NCBI GenBank assembly: GCA_903909415.1 | Contig: CAIVVS010000216.1 | Location: 1-50,519 of the forward strand | From: an uncultured Pseudomonadota bacterium | GTDB lineage: Bacteria > Pseudomonadota > Gammaproteobacteria > Burkholderiales > SG8-39 | Reading direction: 5' to 3' | DNA length: 50,519 nt | In this document: positions 8,201 through 16,782 of the stretch, piece after piece | Layout of the letters: every line of letters starts with the position of its first letter | Numbering within the stretch: the stretch's first letter is position 1 | Position numbers and translations under genes: made by a program | The notes under the pieces: generated by a model | The model's database searches: none | What the model was told of the DNA's origin: nothing | The model's input: only the letters and a program-made list of their open reading frames with translations

Positions 8201-11200
8201 CGATGGTGACCGAGCTGCCACCCAGCACCTGCAGCGACGGTGTGTTGGTCGCCAGGTTGTAGGTGCCCTTGGACTTGTCCGAGGAGATGCTGAGCGCCGG
8301 CGTCGTGATCACCGCGCCGCTGCTGGTGCGACCGGTGCCGCCCTCGACCGACAGGCCCACGCCCGAGGGGCTCGTGGTGTTGATGTTGGCCGCGACGTTG
8401 AAGCCGCCGGTGCCGGCGTTGATGACCACGCCGGCCGGCCCGGACGCGGTGATCACGCCCGCGGTGTTGACCGTGCTGCCCTTGAGGATCACCCCGGCCG
8501 CGGCGCTGCCGCCCGTGTTCACCGCGGTCGCCGCCGCGCTCAGGTTGACCGCGCCGTTGACCTGCACGCGGCCGAACTGGCGCCGCCGCGCGTTGCTGCC
8601 GTCGGCGTCGGTGAACTCCACGCTGCCCGACAGGCGCACGCGCGAGCCGGACTCGCCGGCCGCGGTCAGGGTGCCGCCGCTGGTGGTCGTGCCGGGCGCA
8701 TTGATTTCGATCCAGGCCGCGCCGCGCGGGGAGTTCGCGGTGATGGACCCGGTGGTCGCGTTGCCGCCGCAATTGGGCGCGCACGCCAGCGCCGAGGCCT
8801 CCGACGTGAACACGAAGTTGTTCGCGCGCACCAGCACCTCGGCGCGGTGCGGCGCCAGGCTGCCGGAAGTGGCCGGGCCGTTGTCGTTGGCGGTGATCGT
8901 GCCCGCGGTCTGGTTGACCGTGCCCCTGTCCGACAGCACGCTCACCGAGGCGCCGGTCCCGGTGCCATTGGTGCCGCCGGTGGCGGTGAGGCTGGCGCTG
9001 ATGTTCATGGTCTGCGAGCCGTTGACCAGCAGCGTGGCGGGGAACACGTTGTTGGCCGGATCGCCGTCGCCGAAGTTCGACACCCCGGCGCGCACCGTGA
9101 TGGGCTGGCTGACGTTCATGGTCGTGGACACGCCGTGCAGGTTGGCGCTCACCGAGCCCGGCCCGATCAGGTTGATGCCGGACAGGCTGCCCACCGTGCC
9201 GGTGGTGAAGGTGGTCGCGCCGGACCGCACCGTCCAGTTCGCGACGTTGGACATCTGCGAGGCGAAGGTGTTGATGTTGTTCTGGCTGTTTGACAGGCTG
9301 ACGTTGCCGCTGCCGGTGAGGGCGAACTTGTCCGCCGTGACCGCGATGCCCGAGGACTCGCTCATGCCGCCGGTTGTGCTCACGTTCAGCGTGCCGCCGC
9401 CGACCGACAGCGCCTGCTTGACCGTCAGCTCGGAGCCGGTGCCGGCGGTGGTCAGGTTGATCGTGGAGGCGCCGAAGTTCTTCAGGCCGGTGACCGTGCG
9501 GTTGAAGAACGCGGTCGTCGACTCGTTCAGCATGTAGCCGTAAAAGCCGTTCGTGGTGACCGTGTCGATCGAGAACGCGTTCTCGTCGCGGTAGGTCACC
9601 GTGCCGCTGCCGCTGAAGTTCGTGAAGCCGGCGAGCCGGGACACGTCGTTGCCCGAGTTGCCGAGGTTGAAGTTGCCTTCGCCAATCAGCACCAGCTCGT
9701 TGGCCTGGATCTTCTTGCCCGAGGCCATGCTCACCGCCTTGCCCGAGGTCAGGCCGCGGAACACCACGCGGTTGTAGGCCAGGTCGCGCGTGATCTCCTT
9801 GTTGTCGCTGAAGTTGATCAGATACTCGTTCGGGGCGGTTGCGCCGGAGAACGTCACCCAGTTGGTGAAGTTCGGGTCGTTCAGCGGGTCGTTGTCCCCG
9901 CCCAGGATCAGCGTGCTCGAGGTCACCGTGTCCACCACCGCCGCCGCGCCCAGCAGGTTGCGGTCGGCCGACAGGCGCACCGTCGCGCCGGTGACGTTGG
10001 CGTTCACCGTCAGGTCCGCGGTGTTGCCGCCCGCCACCAGCGACACGTTGCCGCGCGTGCCGCCGCCGGTGTCGCTGCTGACCGCCTGGGTGACGTTGAG
10101 GCTGCCGTTCACCGTGGACAGGTCGATCGCCGCGCCGGTGGAACTGCGCACCCCGTTGGTGGCCGCGCCGTCGGTGACCGAGCCGATCTTCAGCGCGCCG
10201 GCGTTCTTGTAGGTGAGCGCGCCCGCCACGTCGGCGGCGAAGTCCCCGCCGGTGTTGTTGGTGTCGGTGGACATCGTGAAAGTCCCGGTGCCCTTCAACA
10301 ACAGGTTGCCGGTGGAAACCGTCCCGCTGGTCTGGTTCACGCCCCCGGCCGTGGTCTGGAACACCACCGTGCCGTTCTGCGAGTTGACGTTCGCCCCCAG
10401 CTGCAGCGTGTTGCCGGTGCGTATCCGGATGTCGGCCTGGACCGTTGTCGCGACGCCGGTGCCGGCGACGGACACGCCGCTGGTGTCGGTGTAGCCGATG
10501 TTGCCGGCGGCGCTCGCCTGCAGCGCGGTGGCGTCGTTGCCGGCCTGGTTCATGGTGATCGCGCCGGCCGAGCTGAGCTGCAGCACGTTGGCCGTCACAG
10601 TGCCGCCGGTCTGGTTGATCGCGCCCGAGGTGGTGGTGAGCGAGGCGGTGGCGGTGCCGCTGGAGACGTTGTTGGCCAGGGTCATGGCGCCGCCCGAGCG
10701 CAGCGTCACCGCATTGTTGCCCGCGCTGACCCCGTTGGTCGTGCCCACGGTGTCCACCGTCAGCGCGTTGGTGTCGGTGTAGGACAGCGCGCCCGTGACC
10801 CCGGCCGCGAGCTTGGACGTGTTGTTGCCTGACCCGGTCAGCGTGAAGCTGCCCGTCCCGGTCAGCAGCAGGTCCTGCGTGGTGATCTTCTTGGTGGACA
10901 CGCTCTGGTTGACGCCGCCCGAGGTGGCGTTCAGCGTGAGGCGCGCGCCCGTGCCGCCGCCGGCGGAACCGGCGGTGGACACGTCCTGCGTGAGCGTGAT
11001 CGTGCCCCCCGCGTTCAGCGTCATGTTGCCGTCGGTGGTGTAGGCCAGGTTGTTGTCCACCGACAGCGCGCCGCTGTTGGTGATGGTTGCGGTGGCCGCG
11101 TTCACGTTCTGGTTCAGGCCCGAGAGCGACAGCGTGCCGCTGCGGTTGTTCGAGAAACTGATGTTGCCGCTGCCCTGGTTGTTGATGCTCAGCGTCGCGG

Positions 11201-13784
11201 CGTTGTTGCCGCTGCCGGTCATGGACACGCCGCCATTGGACTGGATGGTGAGCGTGGCGGCGCTCACGCCGCTGGTGCCGCCGGCGTCGGACAGGCTGCC
11301 CGCCACGCTGCCGCCGCCCCCGGGACCGTCGGAGAACAGGTTGACGTTGGTGGTGCTTGCCAACGTGCTGTTGACCGCAATGCCGCCGGTCCGGTTGGAC
11401 AGCGTCGTCGCGCTCGCCACCGAGCTGAGGCTGACCGGCGCGCTGACCGTGATGGCGCCGGTCTGGTCGTTGGCGCCTATCACCAGGGTGGATGCGGTCA
11501 CCCGGCCTAGCTCTGCGTTGGACAGGTTCATCGAGCCCGCCGCGTCCGAGGCGGAACCCAGGTTCATCGCCTGGCCATTGGTCCTAGGCAGGAAGGTGAC
11601 CGTAGAACCGTTGACCGCGTTGTCCACCGCGATGCTGTTGGCCGAGAGCGTCACCGCGTTGTTGCCCGTCGCGATGCCGGCGGTGCCGCTGACGGTGCCG
11701 ACATGCAGCGTGCCCGCGGCGGCGGACTGGAAGTAGGTGATCGCGCCGGTCGTGCCGACCGCCAGCGTGTTGACGTTGTTGCCGGTGCTGTTCAGGTTGT
11801 AGGTGGTGGTGCCCTGCAGCCGCAGCTTGTCGGCGGTGATCGCGCCGGTGCTGGTCTGGGTCACGCCGCCCGATGACGAGAGGTTGACCGTGCCGGTGCC
11901 GGCGTTCAGCGCCTGGTTGATCGCCAGCGCCCCGTTGGAGGTCACCGACACCGCGCCGCCGGTGGTGCTGATCGCCCCGTCCAGGTTGGCCAGGCCGCCC
12001 GCAGTGAGCGTCACCGCGCCGCCGTTGGTGGTGAGCTTGCCGATGCTGGTGAGCGCGCCGCTGCCCTGCGCCAGCAGCGAGATGCTGCCGCCGGCGGTGC
12101 GGATCTCGTCGGCCGAGTCGGCGAAGGTGATGCCGCCGCTGGTGGTCGAGCGCATGGTGAAGGAATTGCCCGAGCCGGTGGCCAGGTTCACCAGGTTGCC
12201 GGCCATGTTGTTCACCGTGACCTGCCCGGTGGCCTCCAGCGTGATGTTGGTGGTCGCGTTGAAGGCCTCGAGCTGGCCGCGCGACACGGTGTTGCCGCCG
12301 GCGTCGGCCACCGCCGCGAGCAGGCTGCCATCGCTGTTGGGGGTGAGCTCTCCGTCCAGTGTGCCGGTGCCGTCGGCGGTGTCGGTGATGGTGAGCGTGC
12401 CCGGGTCGAGCAGCAGCGTGCCGGCGCGCCCAGCCGGCGCGCGCGTGTCCACCGCGCCGCGCATCACCAGGGTCTGCTTGCCCGAGACCTCGACCTGGCC
12501 GCCGTCGCCGCCCGCCGCGCCGCCGCGCGCCGAGACCGTACCAAAGAACTTCGTCTGGTCATCGGCCCAGACCACCACCGTGCCGCCGTCGCCCGCGTCG
12601 CGCGCATCGGCGCGCAGCACCACGCCCGCGCCGACGCCGGTGAGCCGGGCGTTCTGCACGTCGGCATTGCCACCCCGGAAGTCGCCGCCTACCAGCACCG
12701 TGCCGCCGCCGCTGGCGCCCGAGGCATCCACCGTGGTGCTGCCGGTGAGCGCGACCGCGTTGCCGAGCAGCTCGATGCGCCCGCCCGCGCCGCTGGCGCC
12801 CTGCGCCGAGACTTCGCCCGATACCTGGGTGGTCCCCGATTGCGAGCGCACGCTGACGCGGCCGCCGCGCGCGCCATCGGCCAGCAGCCTGCCGCTGGAG
12901 CGGACGTCGCCCGAGCCGGTGAGGTAGATCGCGCCGTCGCGCTGCTCCACGCCGCTGGCGCGCACCACGCCGGTGTTGTTCACCACGACGCCGGCGACGT
13001 CGCGCGCGGCCATCGCGCTCATCACCACCACGCCGCCGTCGGCGGCGACCTGGCCCGCGTTCGCCACGCCGCCCATGCGCTCGGCCGTGGCCGCGTCCAC
13101 CGAATAGCTGATCAGCCCGTCGCCGCGCACGTCCAGCGTCAGGCGCTCGCCCGAGGCCATCACCACCGAACCGAGGCGCGCCTGGACCACGCCACCGGCG
13201 GCGTTCTCGACGCGGTCGCCCGCAAGCACGACGTAGCCGCCGTCGCGCGCGATCAGGGTGCCTTCGTTCCTCACCGTCGCGCCCGGTGCGCTGCCCGCCA
13301 TGCGGTTGAACACGTAGCGCCCGGCGAGGAAGTCCTCGTTGCTGATGTTGAGCGTGCTCGCAACCAGGCCCGCGGTGTCCAGCACCGAGCCGGCCCCGAA
13401 GAAGATGCCGTTGGGGTTCACCAGGAACACCCGGCCGTTGGACGCGAGCGATCCGAGGATGGACGAGGGATCGCGGCCGACCACGCGGTTGAGCGAGACC
13501 GACGCGGCGGAGGGCTGGTTGATCGCCACCGAGTTGCCGCGGCCGATGGAGAAGGACTGCCAGTCGATCACCGCCTTGGGCGTGGACTGGGTGATGACCT
13601 GGCTGTTGGGCGTGGTGTTGCGGATGGTGGCCGAGCCGGCGCTGACCACGCCGCCCGAGGGCAGGACCGGGGGAAGCAGCGTCGATGGCAATGCGGACTG
13701 GGCGAGCCCCACATCCGGGGCCATGGCGGCCAGCGCCGTGGCGACGGCCGTGGCAAGCATGCGCAGCGGGCTGGCCGGCGCCAT
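5289..13784 (-). CDS. Giant two-partner secretion adhesin (TpsA, filamentous haemagglutinin-like)
   Basis: About 2831 residues. A signal peptide (MAPASPLRMLATAVATALA..., cut near GLAQ) leads into a TPS secretion domain with the diagnostic VNPNGIFFGAG near residue 120. A beta-helix-type passenger rich in Gly, Thr, Asn and Val follows to about residue 2115; it carries at least six diverged modules of the form GGVNQTSGTV...LLLKGTGTFTM...GNN...GALTYTD. Residues of about 2115-2760 are low complexity: first Pro/Gly/Thr, then 15-residue repeats (DPTLVVDTGGGPPGG), then Gly/Ala/Ser runs such as GAGGTGLAGDG. The last 55 residues are ordinary again and contain a Cys pair (PSCGG and RGCPG). A start at TTG 13811 is possible, but it lies inside a dispersed repeat; I prefer ATG 13784, though neither has a clear ribosome site. 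Exported by the TpsB encoded upstream. Confidence 0.92.
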   Translation of the reverse strand: MAPASPLRMLATAVATALAAMAPDVGLAQSALPSTLLPPVLPSGGVVSAGSATIRNTTPNSQVITQSTPKAVIDWQSFSIGRGNSVAINQPSAASVSLNRVVGRDPSSILGSLASNGRVFLVNPNGIFFGAGSVLDTAGLVASTLNISNEDFLAGRYVFNRMAGSAPGATVRNEGTLIARDGGYVVLAGDRVENAAGGVVQARLGSVVMASGERLTLDVRGDGLISYSVDAATAERMGGVANAGQVAADGGVVVMSAMAARDVAGVVVNNTGVVRASGVEQRDGAIYLTGSGDVRSSGRLLADGARGGRVSVRSQSGTTQVSGEVSAQGASGAGGRIELLGNAVALTGSTTVDASGASGGGTVLVGGDFRGGNADVQNARLTGVGAGVVLRADARDAGDGGTVVVWADDQTKFFGTVSARGGAAGGDGGQVEVSGKQTLVMRGAVDTRAPAGRAGTLLLDPGTLTITDTADGTGTLDGELTPNSDGSLLAAVADAGGNTVSRGQLEAFNATTNITLEATGQVTVNNMAGNLVNLATGSGNSFTMRSTTSGGITFADSADEIRTAGGSISLLAQGSGALTSIGKLTTNGGAVTLTAGGLANLDGAISTTGGAVSVTSNGALAINQALNAGTGTVNLSSSGGVTQTSTGAITADKLRLQGTTTYNLNSTGNNVNTLAVGTTGAITYFQSAAAGTLHVGTVSGTAGIATGNNAVTLSANSIAVDNAVNGSTVTFLPRTNGQAMNLGSASDAAGSMNLSNAELGRVTASTLVIGANDQTGAITVSAPVSLSSVASATTLSNRTGGIAVNSTLASTTNVNLFSDGPGGGGSVAGSLSDAGGTSGVSAATLTIQSNGGVSMTGSGNNAATLSINNQGSGNISFSNNRSGTLSLSGLNQNVNAATATITNSGALSVDNNLAYTTDGNMTLNAGGTITLTQDVSTAGSAGGGTGARLTLNATSGGVNQSVSTKKITTQDLLLTGTGSFTLTGSGNNTSKLAAGVTGALSYTDTNALTVDTVGTTNGVSAGNNAVTLRSGGAMTLANNVSSGTATASLTTTSGAINQTGGTVTANVLQLSSAGAITMNQAGNDATALQASAAGNIGYTDTSGVSVAGTGVATTVQADIRIRTGNTLQLGANVNSQNGTVVFQTTAGGVNQTSGTVSTGNLLLKGTGTFTMSTDTNNTGGDFAADVAGALTYKNAGALKIGSVTDGAATNGVRSSTGAAIDLSTVNGSLNVTQAVSSDTGGGTRGNVSLVAGGNTADLTVNANVTGATVRLSADRNLLGAAAVVDTVTSSTLILGGDNDPLNDPNFTNWVTFSGATAPNEYLINFSDNKEITRDLAYNRVVFRGLTSGKAVSMASGKKIQANELVLIGEGNFNLGNSGNDVSRLAGFTNFSGSGTVTYRDENAFSIDTVTTNGFYGYMLNESTTAFFNRTVTGLKNFGASTINLTTAGTGSELTVKQALSVGGGTLNVSTTGGMSESSGIAVTADKFALTGSGNVSLSNSQNNINTFASQMSNVANWTVRSGATTFTTGTVGSLSGINLIGPGSVSANLHGVSTTMNVSQPITVRAGVSNFGDGDPANNVFPATLLVNGSQTMNISASLTATGGTNGTGTGASVSVLSDRGTVNQTAGTITANDNGPATSGSLAPHRAEVLVRANNFVFTSEASALACAPNCGGNATTGSITANSPRGAAWIEINAPGTTTSGGTLTAAGESGSRVRLSGSVEFTDADGSNARRRQFGRVQVNGAVNLSAAATAVNTGGSAAAGVILKGSTVNTAGVITASGPAGVVINAGTGGFNVAANINTTSPSGVGLSVEGGTGRTSSGAVITTPALSISSDKSKGTYNLATNTPSLQVLGGSSVTIDNGLRTGDLLVPVLGSVNAEKNVDKPVGDFTLATGGTLNILSLNNFNTDFDAASRRSVLKLVADNIVVLPNTITTRAATDVTLRPFTNNRDIYMAGVSGYTAAGGTEFLGNSLGILNQFHPEATINIGGPNLAGTLYAGNIYVGAYVGDPMALGTNNLNLSTSARVYNRLSLLGTSAPATYTDATTTSCDFGFLGCWSSTTTDVTPDTATEAGISKLVGPKRNASGVVVEDKYIRITDSLVVNGKARDVQIQGTGSGSGGNRGAGSAGTTPGNPTSGTTPTTTGGGGSSSGDGPAPGGSPGGGGAPDPTQPVTTTVDNSSKVKPTQKPPGTPDDAGDPSGPGGGATLVDGGDTPGGGPNPTLVLDTDTGTDQGPTLVTGGPPGGGDPSLVVDTGGGPPGGDPTLVVDTGGGPPGGDPTLVVDSGGGPPGATGPVLVTDSGTGDPTGSTISPEPGGGPGTGGGSPAGDGTLVGGGGGGGGGDGGSTLAGDGTGSGGTSGTGLAGDATGGGGGGGSGAGGTGLADGSGGSGAGGTGLAGDGTGGSGTGGTGLAGAGADGGGGSGGSSLADGSGAGGAGGGGAGAGGSGLAGDGGTSGGSSLAGGAADGAGGIAGASLADGSGTAGAAGGGSGAGGAGQGGDGGASGGTFLAGGAGDGAGGAGGATLADGGSAGAGGSGLSGAGAGSGGSGAGFAGPGGDGGASGGTSLAGGAGDGAGGAGGASLADGSGAGAGGGGSGFDGAGAGGGGSGSGGTGLAGDAGASGGASLAGAGGAGDSAGATGGAGLASAGGAGAGAGGSGQDGFAPGGAGSGGGQSAGAGDDGSGGVGGAALAGGGSGGGGFAPDGVSDGASGGSLASVGDSAGAGASGLAGGAGARADGPLLLAGGGETDFVGRNAAGGGAANQAGDEPVQAAAGGAGVSIMPSCGGDATDNSRVRYRPGDAQQLVAIRGSGARIPRDDRGCPGSSGGKKN
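6905..7080 (-). repeat. 45-bp tandem repeats inside tpsA
   Basis: Near-identical 45-bp units start at about 6941, 6986 and 7031, with a degenerate copy near 7071. Each encodes 15 residues of the DPTLVVDTGGGPPGG type. They open the low-complexity part of the adhesin and could change copy number by slippage without breaking the frame. Confidence 0.8.
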
Positions 13785-13787
13785 GCC

Positions 13788-13826
13788 GGAAACAGGCCGA
13801 AAATCAACCAAGTGGCTGATTTTATT
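13788..13826 (-). repeat. Dispersed about 40-nt intergenic repeat, copy A
   Basis: On the minus strand this begins AATAAAATCAGCCACTT and ends CTGTTTCC. It shares its first 17 bases exactly with copy B (27439-27477) and is similar throughout to copy C (49389-49429). This copy also holds a dyad, AAAATCA-G-CCA / TGG-T-TGATTTT, so it can form a hairpin. It ends 3 bases before the preferred tpsA ATG. Confidence 0.7.
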
Positions 13827-13926
13827 GATTAATTCCCCCCCAGGAAATGTCCCGCTGACGCACCGACTGATCCCCCGCGCAGTCTAGCGGAGTTCGCCGG
13901 CCGCGCGGCGGATATCAGGGCGGCGC

Positions 13927-15570
13927 TCAAAACGTGATGCTCGCGGTGATCCACAGGCGCCCGCCCTTCTCGCCGTCGCTGGGCACGCGCGCGGTGGGCA
14001 GCGCGTAGTCGACCTTGATCTTGCTGTCGCGCGTGAGCAGCAGCGACAGGCCGGCGCCGATGCTGGACAGCTGGTCGGTGCCGTCGAATCCGCGGTTCGA
14101 AACCGCGCCCTGGTCCACGAAGATGGTCGCGGTGCCGAACATGCGCCCGACGTTGAACGTGCGGCGGAACTCGGCCGACAGGAAATAGCCCATGTCCCCG
14201 CGCAGCTCGCCCGGCAGGTAGCCGCGCACGCTGTCGGGGCCGCCGAGGCTGAAGCGCTCCGTGTCCGGCATCGCGCTCGCGCCGCCCAGCAGGTTCAGGC
14301 GCATCGCCAGGTCCCAGTGGTTGGACAGGCCCGCCAGGTGGTTGATGTCGAGGTCGAACTTGGCGCGCATCGCGTCCTGGCTGCGCGCCGCGCTGCCGTT
14401 CTTGCGGCCGTTGCCCGAGACCTGCAGCACGCTGCTGGTGGTGGCCGAGTCCTCGTGCACCCAGTTGCCGGCGATGTAGGCGGTGGCGATGTCCAGGCGG
14501 TTCTGCGACAGCGGCGTGGCCAGCGCCTGCTGCGTGCCGCCGGTGTTGCGCCAGCCCGCGCCGAAGGACACGTTGCGGCTGCGGCTGCGCAGGTAGGGAT
14601 AGGTGACGACGATGTCCGTGTTCTTGACCGAGCCCTGGATGCCCAGCGCGGCGAACGTGCCGGCCACCTTGTAGTCCACCGCGGAGTGGCCGATCGCGAT
14701 GCGCATGCCCTGCGTGCCCACCGGCATGTTGTAGCTGAAGCGGCGGAACTCGGTGAGCCCGTCGGCCGAACGTATGCCGCGGAACCCCAGCTGGTCGCCC
14801 GTGCCGGTCGGGTTGTTCAGCTCGGCATTGGCGTCCACGCGCCACACGCCCGACTCCTTGCGCCCGAAGTTGTTCATGCCGAAGGTCACGCCGGCGGCCT
14901 TCTCCTCGACCTGGATCACCGCCTCGGTGGTGCCGAAGTCCGCTCCCGGCTGCAGCGTGCTCCTGGCCTGCAGGCCGGGCAGGTCGTTGAGCAGCAGCAT
15001 GACGCGCTCGAGCTCGTCCACCGTCGCCACGCGCCCGTTGCCCAGCAGCGCCGCCATGCGGCCGAGGAAGGCCTCGCTGTAGCGCTCGTTGCCGCGGAAC
15101 AGGATGCGGGTAAGCGTGCCCTCGATCACCTCGATGCGCACCACGCCGGCCTCGACGCGCTGCGCCGGGATCACCGCGCGCGCCACCGGGTAGCCGCTGT
15201 CCTGGTAGTAGCGCGTGATCGCGTCGGCGGCCTTGTTCAGGTCGAAGAGGTTGAGTTCGAGGTCATAGAAGCGCTCGAGCAGGCGCTTGAGCCGCCCCTC
15301 GGTGAACACCGTGTTGCCCTCGATGCGGAAACCCTGCACCAGGAAGCGCTGCCCGTTGCGGTCCTGCGCCACGCGCTCGCCCTCGCGCGGGAACAGCACC
15401 TGCGGCGGCGACACCGGCGGCTGCGGCCGGCGGTCGGGCAGCGAATCGAGGATGGTTCCCTGGTTGGGCGGGAGCTGCTGCGCCAACGCCGGCGCGCACA
15501 GCCACGCCGCCGCCAGCGCGGCGGCGCGCACGTGCAGGTGGACGCGGCGGCCGCGATGCCTCAATGGCAT
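13927..15570 (-). CDS. TpsB outer-membrane transporter (ShlB/FhaC family)
   Basis: 547 residues, the usual size for TpsB. Signal peptide (cut near ALAQ, residue 30), a periplasmic linker, then POTRA segments (about residues 75-150 with QGFRIEGNTVFTEGRL, and about 150-230), and a beta-barrel from about 240 to the end. The barrel contains the conserved VRGY motif (SVRGYLPGE, near residue 447) of the L6 loop and ends in Phe (WITASITF), as outer-membrane barrels do. It secretes the TpsA encoded 142 bases downstream, recognising its N-terminal TPS domain. Gene order tpsB-tpsA on one strand supports co-transcription, perhaps starting at the Sel1 gene. Confidence 0.93.
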   Translation of the reverse strand: MPLRHRGRRVHLHVRAAALAAAWLCAPALAQQLPPNQGTILDSLPDRRPQPPVSPPQVLFPREGERVAQDRNGQRFLVQGFRIEGNTVFTEGRLKRLLERFYDLELNLFDLNKAADAITRYYQDSGYPVARAVIPAQRVEAGVVRIEVIEGTLTRILFRGNERYSEAFLGRMAALLGNGRVATVDELERVMLLLNDLPGLQARSTLQPGADFGTTEAVIQVEEKAAGVTFGMNNFGRKESGVWRVDANAELNNPTGTGDQLGFRGIRSADGLTEFRRFSYNMPVGTQGMRIAIGHSAVDYKVAGTFAALGIQGSVKNTDIVVTYPYLRSRSRNVSFGAGWRNTGGTQQALATPLSQNRLDIATAYIAGNWVHEDSATTSSVLQVSGNGRKNGSAARSQDAMRAKFDLDINHLAGLSNHWDLAMRLNLLGGASAMPDTERFSLGGPDSVRGYLPGELRGDMGYFLSAEFRRTFNVGRMFGTATIFVDQGAVSNRGFDGTDQLSSIGAGLSLLLTRDSKIKVDYALPTARVPSDGEKGGRLWITASITF

Positions 15571-15622
15571 GCTGCGGGCCGCGCAACGCGGGGTACGGAA
15601 ATGGGCAATGGCGCCTTGCCTC

Positions 15623-15672
15623 GGTTGCCTGACTGGGTTGCCTGACTGGGTTGCCGGACTGGGTGGCGGGAC
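15623..15672. repeat. 13-bp tandem repeat between Sel1 gene and tpsB
   Basis: Three units of the form GGTTGCCTGACTG start at 15623, 15636 and 15649, with a degenerate fourth. They lie in the 129-base spacer that forms the tpsB leader, so copy-number change could alter spacing upstream of tpsB. No gene is visible in this spacer. Confidence 0.6.
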
Positions 15673-15699
15673 GGAACGGGCGGGAGGCGGCTACGGGGC

Positions 15700-16599
15700 C
15701 TACTTCGCCGGGTTCTTCGCCTTCCACTCCGCGAGCAGGCGCTCGACCTGGTCGCGTTGGGCGTCGGTGAGGCGGCGCGTCGTGGCGTCACGGTTCAGCG
15801 CGCCATTGGTGTTGCCGCCGGCGGCCGAGAGCGTGAACCAGAAGTTCGCCTGCACCACGTCGGCCGGCCCGCCCAGGCCGGAGGCCACCATGTAGCCCAG
15901 GTTGTTCTGCGCAAGGGCGTGACCCTGCTGCGCCGCGCGCGTGAACAGCTGGCGCGCGAGGTTGTAGTCCTGCGTGACGCCGCGGGCGCGCTGGTAGAGC
16001 ACGCCCAGGTTGTTCTGCGCCGGCGCATGGCCGGCGTTGGCCGCCTCGCGGTAGTACTTGAGCGCCGCGGCCATGTCCTGCGCGACGCCATCGCCGCGCT
16101 CGTGCAGCACGCCCAGGTTGTTCTGCGCGTCGCGATTGTTGCGGTTGGCCGCGCGCAGGTACCACTGCGCCGCCTGCGCGGTGTCGCGCGCCGTGCCCTG
16201 GCCGCGCTCGTACATCACGCCCAGGTTGTTCTGGGCGGCGGCGTTGCCCGACTCGGCGGAGCGCCGGTACCACTGGAAGGCCTGCGCCATGTCGGGCTCC
16301 ACGCCCTGGCCCTTCTCGTACATCACGCCCAGGTTGTTCTGCGCGTTCGAGTCGCCGGCATCGGCCAGCGGCCGCCAGGCGGCGACCGCAGCCGGGTAGT
16401 CGCCGCGCCGCATCGCGGCCATGCCCAGCTGGAACGGCGTCAGGGCGGGGGCAGGTGCCGCACCTTGGGAGGAACCAGCGGAGGAGCCGGCGGAGGGACG
16501 CTGCGGGGCCTGTGCCTGGGCCGTGCCCGCACCCAGCGCGGCGAGGAAGACGATTACGGCCAGAGGGGCGCGATGGCGCGCCCGCGTTTTCCTGTGCAT
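15700..16599 (-). CDS. Secreted Sel1-repeat protein
   Basis: 299 residues. Signal peptide (MHRKTRARHRAPLAVIVFLA..., cut near AQAQ), a short Ser/Ala/Pro linker, then about six Sel1-type (TPR-like) repeats from residue 57 to about 270. Most carry the invariant AQNNLGVMYE/LGVLY helix core at a spacing of 36 residues. The basic C-terminus ends WKAKNPAK. Sel1 proteins usually scaffold protein complexes; here the substrate is unknown. It precedes tpsB on the same strand, so it may aid biogenesis of the adhesin in the periplasm, but that is inference from position. AAGGGA lies about 8 bases before the ATG. Confidence 0.88.
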   Translation of the reverse strand: MHRKTRARHRAPLAVIVFLAALGAGTAQAQAPQRPSAGSSAGSSQGAAPAPALTPFQLGMAAMRRGDYPAAVAAWRPLADAGDSNAQNNLGVMYEKGQGVEPDMAQAFQWYRRSAESGNAAAQNNLGVMYERGQGTARDTAQAAQWYLRAANRNNRDAQNNLGVLHERGDGVAQDMAAALKYYREAANAGHAPAQNNLGVLYQRARGVTQDYNLARQLFTRAAQQGHALAQNNLGYMVASGLGGPADVVQANFWFTLSAAGGNTNGALNRDATTRRLTDAQRDQVERLLAEWKAKNPAK

Positions 16600-16623
16600 G
16601 GGAGTCCCTTTCAGAGCCCGACG

Positions 16624-16629
16624 ATTGTA
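16624..16629 (-). promoter_or_regulatory. Candidate -10 element for the Sel1-tpsB-tpsA genes
   Basis: TACAAT on the minus strand, 24 bases before the Sel1 start codon. The matching -35 position is poor (GTCGCA at 17-bp spacing), so this is only a candidate. Confidence 0.3.
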
Positions 16630-16782
16630 TCCGATGGGGTATCCGGTGCGACTTATTGCCGGCCCCTGCGCAGCGGCCTATTGCCCCTCGCGCGGGCAGT
16701 GTGAGAACCTTGCGCTCTTGCAGCATCCCCGCACGTCAGTCCCGCGCCGCGGCGCCCCCGAACCACCGGAGACATCGTCCCC

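Noticed and set aside
13785..13811. TTG start of tpsA nine codons upstream of the ATG
   Set aside because: These codons lie inside the dispersed intergenic repeat and no ribosome site precedes the TTG; the signal peptide is complete from ATG 13784.
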